64,000 nt of DNA from assembly GCF_022397915.1 (NCBI RefSeq), contig NZ_JAKEUO010000007.1, forward strand, positions 409-64,408, written 5' to 3'. Under the pieces are notes generated by a model. That model searched no databases and had not been told where the DNA came from. It was given only the letters and a program-made list of their open reading frames with translations. The translations under genes and the position numbers were made by a program. The stretch's first letter is position 1. Each line of letters opens with the position of its first letter. This DNA is from Vibrio sp. Isolate34 (GTDB lineage: Bacteria > Pseudomonadota > Gammaproteobacteria > Enterobacterales > Vibrionaceae). Below, piece by piece: positions 42,328 through 51,334 of the stretch.

Positions 42328-44076
42328 CTAACTTAACCCGATGATATTCCCTTTATCATCGATGTCTAATGACATAAACGCGGGTTTATCAGGTAAACCA
42401 GGCATGGTCATTACATTGCCGCATAAAGCGTAAATAAAGCCCGCACCTGCACACAGTTTTAACTCTCTAACTGGAACGTTAAACTGTGTTGGTGCTCCTT
42501 TTACATGCGCTTCTGTTGAGATAGATAACGGCGTTTTGGCTAAACACACGGATAGGTTCGAGTAACCATGCTGCTTGAATTCAGCGAGTTGTTTTTTTGC
42601 TAGGGGCGATAGCGAGATACTGGCTGCGCCATAACCCACTTCAGCGACTGCCATCAGTTTCTCTTCTATGCTTTGCTCTGACTGATACAACGGCTTAAAT
42701 TCACTTTCAACATGGCAAGCTTTTACTACTGCATTCGCTAACTTAGTCGCGCCTTCACCACCTTGACCAAACGCTTCACTGACTTCAACGCTCACGCTTG
42801 AATCGAAATCGGCGATCATCTGTTTTAATGCGTCTAGCTCTAGGTCTGAATCTTGTGGGAATCGGTTGATGGCAACGACGGTTGGCACTTGGTACTGCTT
42901 AACGTTGTTGATGTGCCATTTTAGGTTCTCAAAACCTGCAACGAGTGCATCTCGGTCATCACTAAAGATAGAATCTGGTAGTGGAGTGCCCGGCCTTAAA
43001 TCGTATAAACCTGAGTTCGCTTTTAATCCACGTAGCGTTGCAACAACAACGGCACAGTCAGGCTTCTTGTTGGATGCCTTAACCTTGATGTTACACGCTT
43101 TCTCGAACCCCATGTCTGAGCCGAAACCACCTTCGGTCACCACAAAATCACTCAATTTTAAGGCAATCTTGTCGGCAATAATTGAAGAGTTACCGTGTGC
43201 AATGTTCGCAAATGGCCCTGCGTGGATAAGTGTAGGTACACCTTCAAGGGTTTGCATTAAGGTTGGTTCAATAGAGTCCTTCATTGTTACAGTCATAGCG
43301 CCAGCAACGTTGAAGTCATCTGCGGTCAGTGGCAAGCCTTGATGATTGTAAGCAAGCACAACACGGCCAATCCGTTTGCGTAAGTCTTGTAGGTCGTCAG
43401 CCAGTGCAAGAATGGCCATTAGCTCTGATGCGGCCGAGATATCAAACCCGTCTTCGCGCTCAAAACCATTAATTGTTTTATTCGCTTCGTTTTTACCTAC
43501 AGTGATCATACGCAGTGCGCGGTCATTGTGGTCGAGTACACGTCGCCAAACGATTCTGCTTGGGTCAATATCCAAGGCTTTTAGGCCAGAGCGCGCTTCA
43601 AACGCTTTTAAGCCTTCGCGCTGTTCATGATACAAACGTGCATCAATCGCAGCAGAAGCAAGGTTATGAGCGGCTGTTACGGCATGAATGTCACCAGTCA
43701 GGTGCAGGTTCAATTGATCCATAGGAGCGACTTGAGAGTAGCCACCGCCAGCTGCGCCACCTTTAACACCAAACACAGGGCCCATTGAAGGCTGACGAAT
43801 ACATGCCATCGCCGATCGGTTAATTTTTGCAAGACCTTGTGCGAGCCCGATGGTGGTCACTGTTTTGCCTTCACCAAGTGGTGTGGGTGTAATCGCAGTC
43901 ACTACGATCAATTTACCATCTGGTTGGTTAGCAAGGCGTTCAAGTGACGTTAGAGACACTTTAGATTTGAATTCGCCTAATGGCTGGTGTTCGTCGTGTT
44001 GCAGGCCTGCTTGTTTGGCAACCGCACTGATGTTTTTAAGGGGAGTTGAGCGACAAATATTAATATCAGACAGCAT
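42328..44076 (-). CDS. fhs: Formate-tetrahydrofolate ligase
   Basis: A 582-residue enzyme making 10-formyl-THF from formate, THF and [24 protein letters not shown] (P-loop, residues split by family into TPLGEGK), [27 protein letters not shown] and [11 protein letters not shown] are diagnostic. The length is slightly above the usual 555-560 because of an N-terminal extension. It feeds one-carbon units to purine synthesis and complements the glycine cleavage genes nearby. AAGGATC precedes the start, and a near-perfect PurR box lies 33-48 bp upstream. Confidence 0.97.
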   Translation of the reverse strand: MLSDINICRSTPLKNISAVAKQAGLQHDEHQPLGEFKSKVSLTSLERLANQPDGKLIVVTAITPTPLGEGKTVTTIGLAQGLAKINRSAMACIRQPSMGPVFGVKGGAAGGGYSQVAPMDQLNLHLTGDIHAVTAAHNLASAAIDARLYHEQREGLKAFEARSGLKALDIDPSRIVWRRVLDHNDRALRMITVGKNEANKTINGFEREDGFDISAASELMAILALADDLQDLRKRIGRVVLAYNHQGLPLTADDFNVAGAMTVTMKDSIEPTLMQTLEGVPTLIHAGPFANIAHGNSSIIADKIALKLSDFVVTEGGFGSDMGFEKACNIKVKASNKKPDCAVVVATLRGLKANSGLYDLRPGTPLPDSIFSDDRDALVAGFENLKWHINNVKQYQVPTVVAINRFPQDSDLELDALKQMIADFDSSVSVEVSEAFGQGGEGATKLANAVVKACHVESEFKPLYQSEQSIEEKLMAVAEVGYGAASISLSPLAKKQLAEFKQHGYSNLSVCLAKTPLSISTEAHVKGAPTQFNVPVRELKLCAGAGFIYALCGNVMTMPGLPDKPAFMSLDIDDKGNIIGLS

Positions 44077-44108
44077 ATTTGATCCTTATATCAGAACCGA
44101 AAGGTGGT

Positions 44109-44124
44109 ACGTAAACGTTTGCGT
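44109..44124 (-). promoter_or_regulatory. PurR box of fhs
   Basis: ACGTAAACGTTTGCGT matches the E. coli PurR consensus ACGCAAACGTTTGCGT at 15 of 16 positions. It is 33 bp upstream of the fhs start codon, where a repressor would block transcription. Confidence 0.8.
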
Positions 44125-44283
44125 GGCGATACTACTGCATAAATTTGCCAAGTAAAGGCAAACCACACGAATTATGTGCTGGAAGATAACAGATCTAAAG
44201 AGTCATTGCGCGAGATCAAATCTTAAACGAGCAAAATATTTGATTCGATTACCTTCGATTGGAATTGCATTGGCGTTTGATAC

Positions 44284-44307
44284 AAAAAGAGCTGCATATA
44301 GCAGCCC
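44284..44307 (-). terminator. Terminator of gsk
   Basis: On the minus strand, GGGCTGC / GCAGCTC with a 5-nt loop, followed by TTTTTG (one G-U pair). It lies 42 nt after the gsk stop. Confidence 0.75.
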
Positions 44308-44348
44308 TTGAAGGATTAGTAATTCTATTTAGACGTCGTCTAGAAAGA

Positions 44349-45653
44349 TTAACGATCCCAGTATGTTTCTTCTAAGCTATCTTCGCGTTCTGGCAGCGCA
44401 CGAGAAAGGCGAGGAGAGTGCTGAGTCAGTACTTCGTAGCTTACGCGGTTGGCGTACTTACAAATTTGAGACAGTGACGAGTACGTTAGGCAAGCGTGTT
44501 CGTGCTTCTCAGAGTTTGGTACGTTCACGTGGTGGTAGCTGTTCGCTGCCATGTCGTGTAGCAAAGCCGATAGCGCGCCATCGCCAGCACCGTTGGTGTT
44601 CTTAATCTCAAGTGGACCACCTAGGTAAGGGCCAATGTGAGAGTACACTTTCACTGGGTTTTGGCAGTCTTGCTTGCGCATTGCACGGCTGAACTCATAC
44701 TTGTTGAATTCTGGGATGTTACCAGGCAATAGTGGTAGCGTAGTTTCACGCTTCGCGAGTTCGTCTGTGTAACCTGCCATGTAAAGGCCAATTGGACCTG
44801 CAGTACATAGTACTAGATCAACCCACTCAAGCGCTTTGTTCGCCGCTAGTAGTGGATCTTTCTCACCCGTTAGTGCTTCGCCTTCGTCTTCGTTCATCGC
44901 AACGATGGTTACGTTTTCTTTTAGGTATTCTTGCCACCATTCGGCGTTACCTTCGATCACGTATTTTGTACCAAGCGTTAGTACAACAGGCACATTGTGC
45001 GCTTTCGCGTATTCAATCGCTTTTTGTACTGCTTTTGGCATTGGATCTTCAGGCTTGCCACGCATTAGGTATGAAGACACAACGAGCGCAGATGCTTTCT
45101 CGAAAATCTTTTCAGGAATGCTTTCAGGAAGAAGTTGGTTCATGTGGCCTTCGTTGATTGCAAACGTACGCTCGCCATCTTCGGTAATCAGTGTATAACA
45201 ACGACCAATTGGACCATCAACAGTTTGTAGGTGGTTTAAGTTCATACGAGAAGAAGTGCGGCAAAGGTAACGGTAACCGAACGAGCCTACTTCAATTTTC
45301 TTAGACATAACGCCAAGCAGTACAGATTTGCTGTCTGCAAGTACGGAATAGTTGTGCAGTGTATTACCGATAGTGTCGCCGGGGTATTGATGCGTGATCA
45401 AACCGCGCTCAACTAGCTCTTCATACAACGCATCTGCTTTACTTTCTTCCAATACAAGCGAGTGACCTTTACTTAGCTCGTATTTTTCTAAGAACGCGCT
45501 GTCAACACGGGCTTCGATATCAACAATAGTTTGACCCACACCGACAATCGTTGCGCGGTGAAGCTTAGGTGTTTGTTGAATTTGGTTGACCAACGGATCA
45601 CGTGCGTGAGTTGGAAAGTAGTGCTTAGATTTACGCTGTCCAGGAAACTTCAT
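44349..45653 (-). CDS. gsk: Inosine-guanosine kinase
   Basis: A 434-residue PfkB-family kinase that phosphorylates inosine and guanosine for purine salvage. It aligns with E. coli Gsk (434 aa) from MKFPGQRKSKHYFP to REDSLEETYWDR. The PfkB ATP-site motif NTNGAGDGALSALLHD has the catalytic Asp. It is monocistronic, with its own terminator, and lies upstream of fhs on the same strand. Confidence 0.97.
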   Translation of the reverse strand: MKFPGQRKSKHYFPTHARDPLVNQIQQTPKLHRATIVGVGQTIVDIEARVDSAFLEKYELSKGHSLVLEESKADALYEELVERGLITHQYPGDTIGNTLHNYSVLADSKSVLLGVMSKKIEVGSFGYRYLCRTSSRMNLNHLQTVDGPIGRCYTLITEDGERTFAINEGHMNQLLPESIPEKIFEKASALVVSSYLMRGKPEDPMPKAVQKAIEYAKAHNVPVVLTLGTKYVIEGNAEWWQEYLKENVTIVAMNEDEGEALTGEKDPLLAANKALEWVDLVLCTAGPIGLYMAGYTDELAKRETTLPLLPGNIPEFNKYEFSRAMRKQDCQNPVKVYSHIGPYLGGPLEIKNTNGAGDGALSALLHDMAANSYHHVNVPNSEKHEHACLTYSSLSQICKYANRVSYEVLTQHSPRLSRALPEREDSLEETYWDR

Positions 45654-45781
45654 ATGAAAAATACAGTGAAAAAATTTTGCCGCATGATATCACATTTTGT
45701 TTCTGGTTCTTTCATTTTTATTACATTTTGAATCGCCTGCACAATGTCTGTACAGGTGATTCGGCTTACTTGCGCTTAAGG

Positions 45782-46258
45782 CTATTCAGATGTAACGAGT
45801 GTTGCTGGATCTACGTAAGCCTCTGTACCCCAAAGCGGAACGGTTGAAAGGCTATGTTTGAAACTGCCTTCCGTTTCTTTGGTGGTGTAAGACAAGTAGA
45901 GCAATGATTGATTCTCTGCATCGTAGATACGGCGAACCTTCATTGTTTTGAAAAAGATACTTTTTGATTGCTTGAATACCACTTCGCCTGACTTACTCTT
46001 GTCTATTTGAGCAATCATTTCAGGTGTAATTTCACCGGTTTGACGACAAGAGATAGAGCTATCACTTGGATCAGAAAGGCTAAGGTTTGCTTCGATGGAT
46101 GCGATATGACAAGTCACACCCGCGATCTTATCATCATCTAATGAGGACATCTTGATATCCTTCAGTGTGAAGAATCCAAGAGATACGTCGCCAACCTCGT
46201 TGTCTGAGCAGCCAGCCAACGATGTCATGATACCAACTGCTATTAAGGCTTTTTTCAT
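45782..46258 (-). CDS. creA: CreA-family lipoprotein
   Basis: A 158-residue protein of the CreA family. The match to E. coli CreA includes DKIAGVTCHIA, the DxSISCRQ-G block, GEVVFK--S-FFK-(M/L)-V-R-YDA and a Leu-x-Tyr-x-(A/S)Y strand. The function is unknown. E. coli CreA has a plain signal peptide, but this one has a lipobox, LAGC (Cys17), so it is probably a membrane-anchored periplasmic lipoprotein. Confidence 0.88.
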   Translation of the reverse strand: MKKALIAVGIMTSLAGCSDNEVGDVSLGFFTLKDIKMSSLDDDKIAGVTCHIASIEANLSLSDPSDSSISCRQTGEITPEMIAQIDKSKSGEVVFKQSKSIFFKTMKVRRIYDAENQSLLYLSYTTKETEGSFKHSLSTVPLWGTEAYVDPATLVTSE

Positions 46259-46363
46259 AAGAAGTCCTTTTTATTTATATAGTTCTGTTTACTATAAGGA
46301 TATTGAAAACTTGAATACGAGTGTAGAGCTTTTCACCGAGTTCTTAAAGGATGTTGTTGAAGA

Positions 46364-46489
46364 ATGAAAAATATGAAGCATTTAAAGTACTTGTTGGCCT
46401 TGGTCATGCTCTGTATGCTTTCTGCTTGTAGCTCGGCACCTCAGTCGACCATATGTCTTCCAAATAACTGTGATATTTGGGGATACTAA
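46364..46489 (+). CDS. 41-residue lipoprotein
   Basis: MKNMKHLKYLLALVMLCMLS is followed by the lipobox LSAC (Cys22). A very short mature peptide of 20 residues with two further Cys (ICLPNNC) ends in DIWGY. It is a complete small lipoprotein gene. The Shine-Dalgarno is weak (AAGGA at 13 nt, GAAGA close to the ATG). It lies 17 bp before the next gene, perhaps co-transcribed. No family is recognised. Confidence 0.65.
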   Translation: MKNMKHLKYLLALVMLCMLSACSSAPQSTICLPNNCDIWGY

Positions 46490-46506
46490 ACGTAGGTACT
46501 AATAGA

Positions 46507-47001
46507 ATGAATAACGAAATACCTGAAAATGCACGCAAGAAAAACCAATGGCTATTCAGCCAACTCGACATTGCGTATCCCGCAAAAGAGAGCCTTCTCG
46601 GTCGAGACATCTATAAAAGCAAACTTCCCCAGAAAACGTATCAACTTCTCCCGCAAGATCAAACACCTACCCAACTAGACGAATTACATAAAGTCGACTT
46701 TCATAAACTGACGGTTCTATTTTCGATTAATCAAGCCAGCGTTTATCAAGATGAAACCGAAAGAGCACATATTTTGGAGTTTTTAAGCCAAATAATGCTG
46801 TCGGATGAGCATGAATTATATGTAGGTACCAAGAACGGTAATGTAGTGGCGAGTGCGATTGTTACAGCGACTGAAGATTCACTGCTGCTCTCCGATGTAG
46901 TAAACCAGCATGACCAAGACTCTATAGGGTTTGCTAAACAGTTACACGAATTTTGGTCTCAAGATCAAGTTTCTAGCCATAAAGTATGGTTGGAAAGTTA
47001 A
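46507..47001 (+). CDS. Hypothetical protein, 164 residues
   Basis: A soluble protein without signal peptide. The C-terminal half (ELYVGTKNGNVVASAIVTATEDSLLLSDV) faintly resembles the strand-turn-strand of GNAT acetyltransferases, but no acetyl-CoA loop (Q/RxxGxG/A) is present, so I do not call it one. The ATG at 46507 (MNNEIPENARKK) is preferred to an upstream one at 46477 that overlaps the small lipoprotein gene. It may form an operon with that gene. Confidence 0.6.
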   Translation: MNNEIPENARKKNQWLFSQLDIAYPAKESLLGRDIYKSKLPQKTYQLLPQDQTPTQLDELHKVDFHKLTVLFSINQASVYQDETERAHILEFLSQIMLSDEHELYVGTKNGNVVASAIVTATEDSLLLSDVVNQHDQDSIGFAKQLHEFWSQDQVSSHKVWLES

Positions 47002-47125
47002 AAAGCCTTTGAGAAAGCGTTAATCTGCATGCGTTTTTTGAGGTTAATTGTAGCTACTTGTCGATCGCGCAATCAATCTACGCTTAAATGTTATACTCTC
47101 GAGCTGGAAGCAATCTATTAACCCA

Positions 47126-47154
47126 CCAATATTCCAAATTTTTTAGAATATTGG
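47126..47154. terminator. Hairpin between the 164-residue protein gene and the barrel gene
   Basis: CCAATATTC / GAATATTGG, a perfect 9-bp stem with an 11-nt loop, in a T/A-rich setting on both sides. It probably serves the barrel gene on the minus strand. Confidence 0.55.
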
Positions 47155-47155
47155 T

Positions 47156-48004
47156 TTAAAAACGATAGGCCATTTTCAACATCGGACCAAAGAAACGATA
47201 GTCGATTTTTAGTTTTGTGTGTTCAGCTTCATAGCCGACACCGAGATCATAGTAGTTAAATGATGCGCTGACACTGAAGTTGTTATTGACATAGTAGCGA
47301 GCGGCCATTTCTACCTCATACATCCAGCCGGATATTTCATCATACTGTAAGTAAAAGGCATGAACGTGGCTTTTGATTACGACATCCTTGTACACGTTAT
47401 GCTCCACGAGAAAACCTAAATTTGGTAATGGAGCAGTAACACCACTAGCAAAGCCTTCCGAAAAGAGAGTCGTATCCGATGTCGCGTCTTTCTGAGCTTC
47501 CACCTCTATTTTTCCGTTCATACCGAACTCTAATCGCGTGATATGAAGGCCTGTGAGAAAGTGGACGTCCAAATGTTCAGAATGAAAGAAACGATAACCG
47601 TAGCCTAGACGCATGATGTCGATATTTAGGGTGGTTAATAGGTCGACTTCACCTCCAATGGTATAGATATTGTCATCAATTTTTAACTGAAAAGGATCAG
47701 CGACATAATCTTGATATCCATTGCGGTGTAATCGGCGCCAGTCAAGGTAGATCTGGTGTTTTTCGTTGAAGCGATATTCTAGATCCAGATAAGGTAGTAC
47801 ATCATCATGAGGCAGATTGAGTTCTGATTCGAAGTTCAGGTCAACATATTCGTGATGAAAAGGGTCATACACTTCAATATCAGTGCTTGTTTTAGAGAAG
47901 AAGGCACCGACTTCCACTTCAAAAGTACCTGCATAAACTATCGGAACAAATAAATTACTCACTAATAGCACTATGGAGCGGATGGTAAAGGTTGCGCCTT
48001 TCAA
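47156..48004 (-). CDS. Putative outer-membrane beta-barrel protein
   Basis: A 282-residue protein with a signal peptide (about 1-25). Alternating hydrophobic strands with aromatic girdles (IYLDWRRLHRNGYQDY, GYGYRFF, FLTGLHITRLEF) end in MAYRF, a C-terminal Phe typical of barrels. I recognise no specific family; the size suits a 10-12-stranded barrel. It is monocistronic. Confidence 0.68.
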   Translation of the reverse strand: MKGATFTIRSIVLLVSNLFVPIVYAGTFEVEVGAFFSKTSTDIEVYDPFHHEYVDLNFESELNLPHDDVLPYLDLEYRFNEKHQIYLDWRRLHRNGYQDYVADPFQLKIDDNIYTIGGEVDLLTTLNIDIMRLGYGYRFFHSEHLDVHFLTGLHITRLEFGMNGKIEVEAQKDATSDTTLFSEGFASGVTAPLPNLGFLVEHNVYKDVVIKSHVHAFYLQYDEISGWMYEVEMAARYYVNNNFSVSASFNYYDLGVGYEAEHTKLKIDYRFFGPMLKMAYRF

Positions 48005-48602
48005 GTTTATTCCTTCGAATTCAGAATATTAGTAGTTCAAATATCATTGTGTAACAGCAAATATCTGGAATTGTCGCACAAAGTGCTGGCGCCCTTCAAG
48101 ATGGTTTGCTGGTCATTTCTATTACGTTATCGACTTCTCATGTTTACAAGCTACACATCAAAACCTCTGCCTTGTTGAAAAACAACAATACGCTTCAACC
48201 CTCAGGTCGAAAGATAAACATGCCCTAACAATTTATGTAAAGCAAGGGCGTTGTTGGCTAAAAGCATAACCACGCAAATTTGGTGATTCCATTCAGAACT
48301 TATGACCATCCGTTATTTGATGAATGATGAAAATAGCGACCTCAAGCAACAAATTCTTACCTTAATTTCGATAGCACTAGTGGAAAGTTATGTTAGCTAA
48401 CAACACCCAAACCCATTAGTATTTGGTGGTGCTTGATACCTCAGTTTTTAGTGAGAGCTATTACTTATCTTGATCCACAAGGTGATCAGCTGCATATTTT
48501 GCGAAGAAAAATAACCAGCTTTCGGTAAAGTGTTAGCTCAATCATGCCGACCCTGAAGATAACCCTATAGGATAAAGCTAGGATTCAATGGGAGTGAGAG
48601 CT
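48005..48602. other. 600-bp gap between the barrel gene and the YieH-like gene
   Basis: No convincing ORF on either strand and no strong terminator. It must hold the promoters of both divergent genes. An imperfect hairpin with a CACC(C)AAA / TTTGGTG stem lies at about 48405-48435. A small RNA cannot be excluded by eye. Confidence 0.4.
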
Positions 48603-49328
48603 ATGCGGTTAGAACAGACTAAATGTGTAATTTTCGATTGTGACGGGACACTTATCGATAGCGAGAAACTGTGTTGCCAAGCCTTGGTGAATGTATTTGC
48701 TGGCTTTGGATCTCAGTTAAACCTGAATGACTGCTATGCACATTTTCAAGGTGGTAAGTTGGCTGACATCTTAATAGATACTCAAGAGCGCTTAGGCCTG
48801 TCTATTTCGATTGATACACTTGAGCCACTATATCGCGCTGAACTCGAAGCCTTGTTCCAACGCCACTTGAAACCTATGGATGGCGCGATAGAGCTGATTG
48901 AATTCCTTAAGGGTGAAGACATCGAGTTTTGTATTGCTTCTAATGCACCCAAATCTCGAGTTGAATCCTCATTAGCGATGACCGGTATGCTCGACGATTT
49001 CAAAGGCAAAGTGTTTTCGGCGTTTGATGCAAACAGCTGGAAGCCAGAGCCAGACCTAATTATGTACACAGCAATGAACATGGGCTTTTTACCCAATGAA
49101 TGCATCTATGTGGATGATACTTTGAAGGGAATCGAAGCGGGCGTTCGAGCAGGCATTCAATCATTCAGATTACGTCCAAGCATTGATGAATCACTTGTAG
49201 ATCCAGAAGCCGACTCAGCAGAGCTAGCGGCTCAGGATATCTACAGTTTGGAAGAAATTTCTGTTTGGATTAATGGCAAGCACTGCTCAAGTGATGGTAT
49301 ACCGAACTCTGCAGCTTTGGTGGGTTAG
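48603..49328 (+). CDS. HAD-superfamily phosphatase, YieH-like
   Basis: A 241-residue HAD hydrolase. Motif I is VIFDCDGTLIDSEKLC, motif II IASNAPKSR, the motif III Lys is in SWKPEPDLI, and motif IV IYVDDTLKGIEAG. It resembles E. coli YieH (6-phosphogluconate phosphatase). The C-terminal 30 or so residues (WINGKHCSSDGIPNS) go beyond the usual end and overlap the opposite-strand zinc-ribbon gene, so the tail may be a recent extension. The ATG at 48603 is chosen for GGAGTGAGAG upstream; 48588 is also in frame. Confidence 0.82.
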   Translation: MRLEQTKCVIFDCDGTLIDSEKLCCQALVNVFAGFGSQLNLNDCYAHFQGGKLADILIDTQERLGLSISIDTLEPLYRAELEALFQRHLKPMDGAIELIEFLKGEDIEFCIASNAPKSRVESSLAMTGMLDDFKGKVFSAFDANSWKPEPDLIMYTAMNMGFLPNECIYVDDTLKGIEAGVRAGIQSFRLRPSIDESLVDPEADSAELAAQDIYSLEEISVWINGKHCSSDGIPNSAALVG

Positions 49329-49485
49329 TGCCTAATTGAAGGCTGACTACTTTACTAAATTGTTTGGTGTGGAAACCGCAAGATGCACAAGTAAACTTCT
49401 CTCCACTTTCTGAAAGCAGATATTCGTCGTGTTGGCATAAAGGGCATGTGATGTCGTCGGTGTTTGGTGCTTTTGTTTTATTCAT
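49270..49485 (-). CDS. Small zinc-ribbon protein
   Basis: A 71-residue protein with CPLCQHDEYLL and FTCASCGFH, a four-Cys zinc ribbon with about 16 residues between the pairs. Its 3' end overlaps the 3' end of the YieH-like gene by 59 bp in tail-to-tail orientation. GGTGG lies 8 nt before the ATG. The function is unknown; such proteins are often small nucleic-acid binders. Confidence 0.68.
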   Translation of the reverse strand: MNKTKAPNTDDITCPLCQHDEYLLSESGEKFTCASCGFHTKQFSKVVSLQLGTNPPKLQSSVYHHLSSACH

Positions 49486-49671
49486 TATGTGTCCACCTGC
49501 AGCAAGAGGGTAAGCGAAAATACGACCCGTATAAGTAGATTACTCCTAAGCTCGATTATTAGACAGTTTTGACACTTCTTAATCTCTCCTTTGCGACTTG
49601 CTTCATGGTAATGATAATCTCATCTTTAGTGACCATGATTTTTGTAATGTTACTAACCCCATCCAATAAAA

Positions 49672-49692
49672 AAGGACTCATGCGAGTCCTTA
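49672..49692 (-). terminator. Terminator of the chemoreceptor gene
   Basis: On the minus strand, AAGGACTC / GAGTCCTT with a 4-nt loop, followed by TTTTTATTGG. It lies 70 nt after the chemoreceptor stop. Confidence 0.82.
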
Positions 49693-49761
49693 TTAGTTTG
49701 GTTTCAATTCACGTTAACTGTAAGCCACTTTGACCTTGGCTTCGAAACGTTATGACTGAGT

Positions 49762-51186
49762 TTAAGTGCGGTATCTAGACAAAGTTTGTGATAGTGACAC
49801 TGACGCTTCCGTTAGCTTAGATACGCCATTTGACGAGTTTTGAGCGACTTCTTTAATCACATCAGATTGACTACGAATATCGTTCAGCTCTGCTGCAATG
49901 GTGTTTGCTACGTTACTTTGCTCATCGGCCGATGTAGCGATTTGAATACTCATATCCATTAGCGCTTGAGCTGAATCAGCGATAGAGTTTACGTCGTCGC
50001 CAATGTTTGAAATCAACTGGCTGCTGGTTTGCGCTTGATCGACTGTTTGTTCGGTGATCTTCGCAATGTTTTGGCTCTCTTGTTGTAAGCGTTCAATCAT
50101 TGCTTGGATTTCTACCGTAGCGGATTGAGTTCGGCTCGCAAGCGTTCGAACTTCATCTGCAACGACTGCGAAACCACGACCTTGTTCACCAGCACGAGCC
50201 GCTTCAATCGCTGCGTTCAGTGCGAGTAAGTTTGTTTGCTCTGAGATAGCGTTGATTGTGGTGATCACTTCGTTAATCTGGCTAGTGTTCACATTCAAGC
50301 TGGTCACTGAAGAAGAAGTTTGCTCAATCAAAGAAGACAGGGTCGTGATCTCTGAAATAGCTTGCTGGACCTTCGCGTGGCTGTGGTTGATCTGCTGTGC
50401 ATCTTGCTCTGTTTGTTCTGTTGAACGAGCAGAGATATTAGACACTTCATTGGCAGATGCCGTCATCTGGTCCATAGCAGTAGCCACAGAGTCTAGAGAT
50501 GCGTTCTGGCTCATGATTTGTGTTTCGCTGCGCTTCATTTCTGTTTCGAAAGAGGCTGACGTTTCACTTAAAGTCGTGGCATTGAGGTTTACGTTGTTTA
50601 CTAGTTCACTAAGCGTGTCCATCGAACGGTCAAGAGCACAACCAATCGTACCAAATTCATCACGGCCAGGGTGAAAACCAAGGCGTGAAGTTAAATCACC
50701 ATCACCAATCTTTTGAGTCGTTGAGTAAAGTACCCAAAGAGCGCCACCTAAGAAGGTCGCTACCCAATAGCAGAAAAGACCAAAAGGCACACACCATAAA
50801 AGACTGAGTAATAAAGTGTACAGTGCTTGCTGCTTTTGGTTTTGTGTATCATTATTTGAGACGCTAAGAGAGTAGTAATTACCATCTTGCCCAATAGCCG
50901 TTGCGGTAACCGCGCCATTGTTCGAAATGATGGTTTCTTGAGGAAGGGTTTGCTGGCTAACAGAACGAACAGAGGCAGGGGAATCTGACGCTGATAAAAT
51001 ACCTTTGAGTTGATACTCAACTTGCTGTTTTGCACTTGCGTCAATTTGTTCCATTTTGTTGACGTAGTTGAGTCCAGCTAGGCTCGCTACAGCGGCGAAA
51101 AAGATTAAGAAAATGACCCAAAACTTATCGTTGATAGACATTTTAATAAACAGTTTGTCTATCGTTCGAAATTGTACTTCTTTCAT
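49762..51186 (-). CDS. Methyl-accepting chemotaxis protein
   Basis: A 474-residue receptor. TM1 (about 22-42), a small periplasmic domain of only about 75 residues (43-120), TM2 (about 121-152), HAMP (about 152-205) and a cytoplasmic signalling hairpin follow. The conserved tip reads [19 protein letters not shown], then LASRTQSAT. The short periplasmic part is too small for a Cache or four-helix sensor, so the ligand is unclear. Its ribosome-binding site lies in a perfect hairpin right before the ATG (51193-51217). Confidence 0.93.
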   Translation of the reverse strand: MKEVQFRTIDKLFIKMSINDKFWVIFLIFFAAVASLAGLNYVNKMEQIDASAKQQVEYQLKGILSASDSPASVRSVSQQTLPQETIISNNGAVTATAIGQDGNYYSLSVSNNDTQNQKQQALYTLLLSLLWCVPFGLFCYWVATFLGGALWVLYSTTQKIGDGDLTSRLGFHPGRDEFGTIGCALDRSMDTLSELVNNVNLNATTLSETSASFETEMKRSETQIMSQNASLDSVATAMDQMTASANEVSNISARSTEQTEQDAQQINHSHAKVQQAISEITTLSSLIEQTSSSVTSLNVNTSQINEVITTINAISEQTNLLALNAAIEAARAGEQGRGFAVVADEVRTLASRTQSATVEIQAMIERLQQESQNIAKITEQTVDQAQTSSQLISNIGDDVNSIADSAQALMDMSIQIATSADEQSNVANTIAAELNDIRSQSDVIKEVAQNSSNGVSKLTEASVSLSQTLSRYRT

Positions 51187-51192
51187 AAAAAC

Positions 51193-51217
51193 TCCACGGT
51201 AAATCCTTTACCGTGGA
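51193..51217 (-). promoter_or_regulatory. Hairpin sequestering the chemoreceptor Shine-Dalgarno
   Basis: On the minus strand, TCCACGGTAAA / TTTACCGTGGA form a perfect 11-bp stem with a 3-nt loop (GGA). The GGAG ribosome-binding site overlaps the 3' arm. TTTTT and the ATG (51186) follow at once, so it could also act as a terminator for tyrP transcripts. Confidence 0.75.
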
Positions 51218-51334
51218 CTCTAAATAACCGACCTCAATAAAAATGTGACATTAATCGACTAATTGTGAAAATTAATGATAGTGACATATCAATTATGAGA
51301 TCTATATCAAGTAAATTAGTTCTGTATAGGTTTA

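Noticed and set aside
44363..45198. Long plus-strand ORFs inside gsk
   Set aside because: Antisense to a gene matching E. coli Gsk over its full length.
46152..46367. 71-codon plus-strand ORF across the creA start
   Set aside because: Mostly antisense to creA with no signals. The small lipoprotein frame just after it is better supported.
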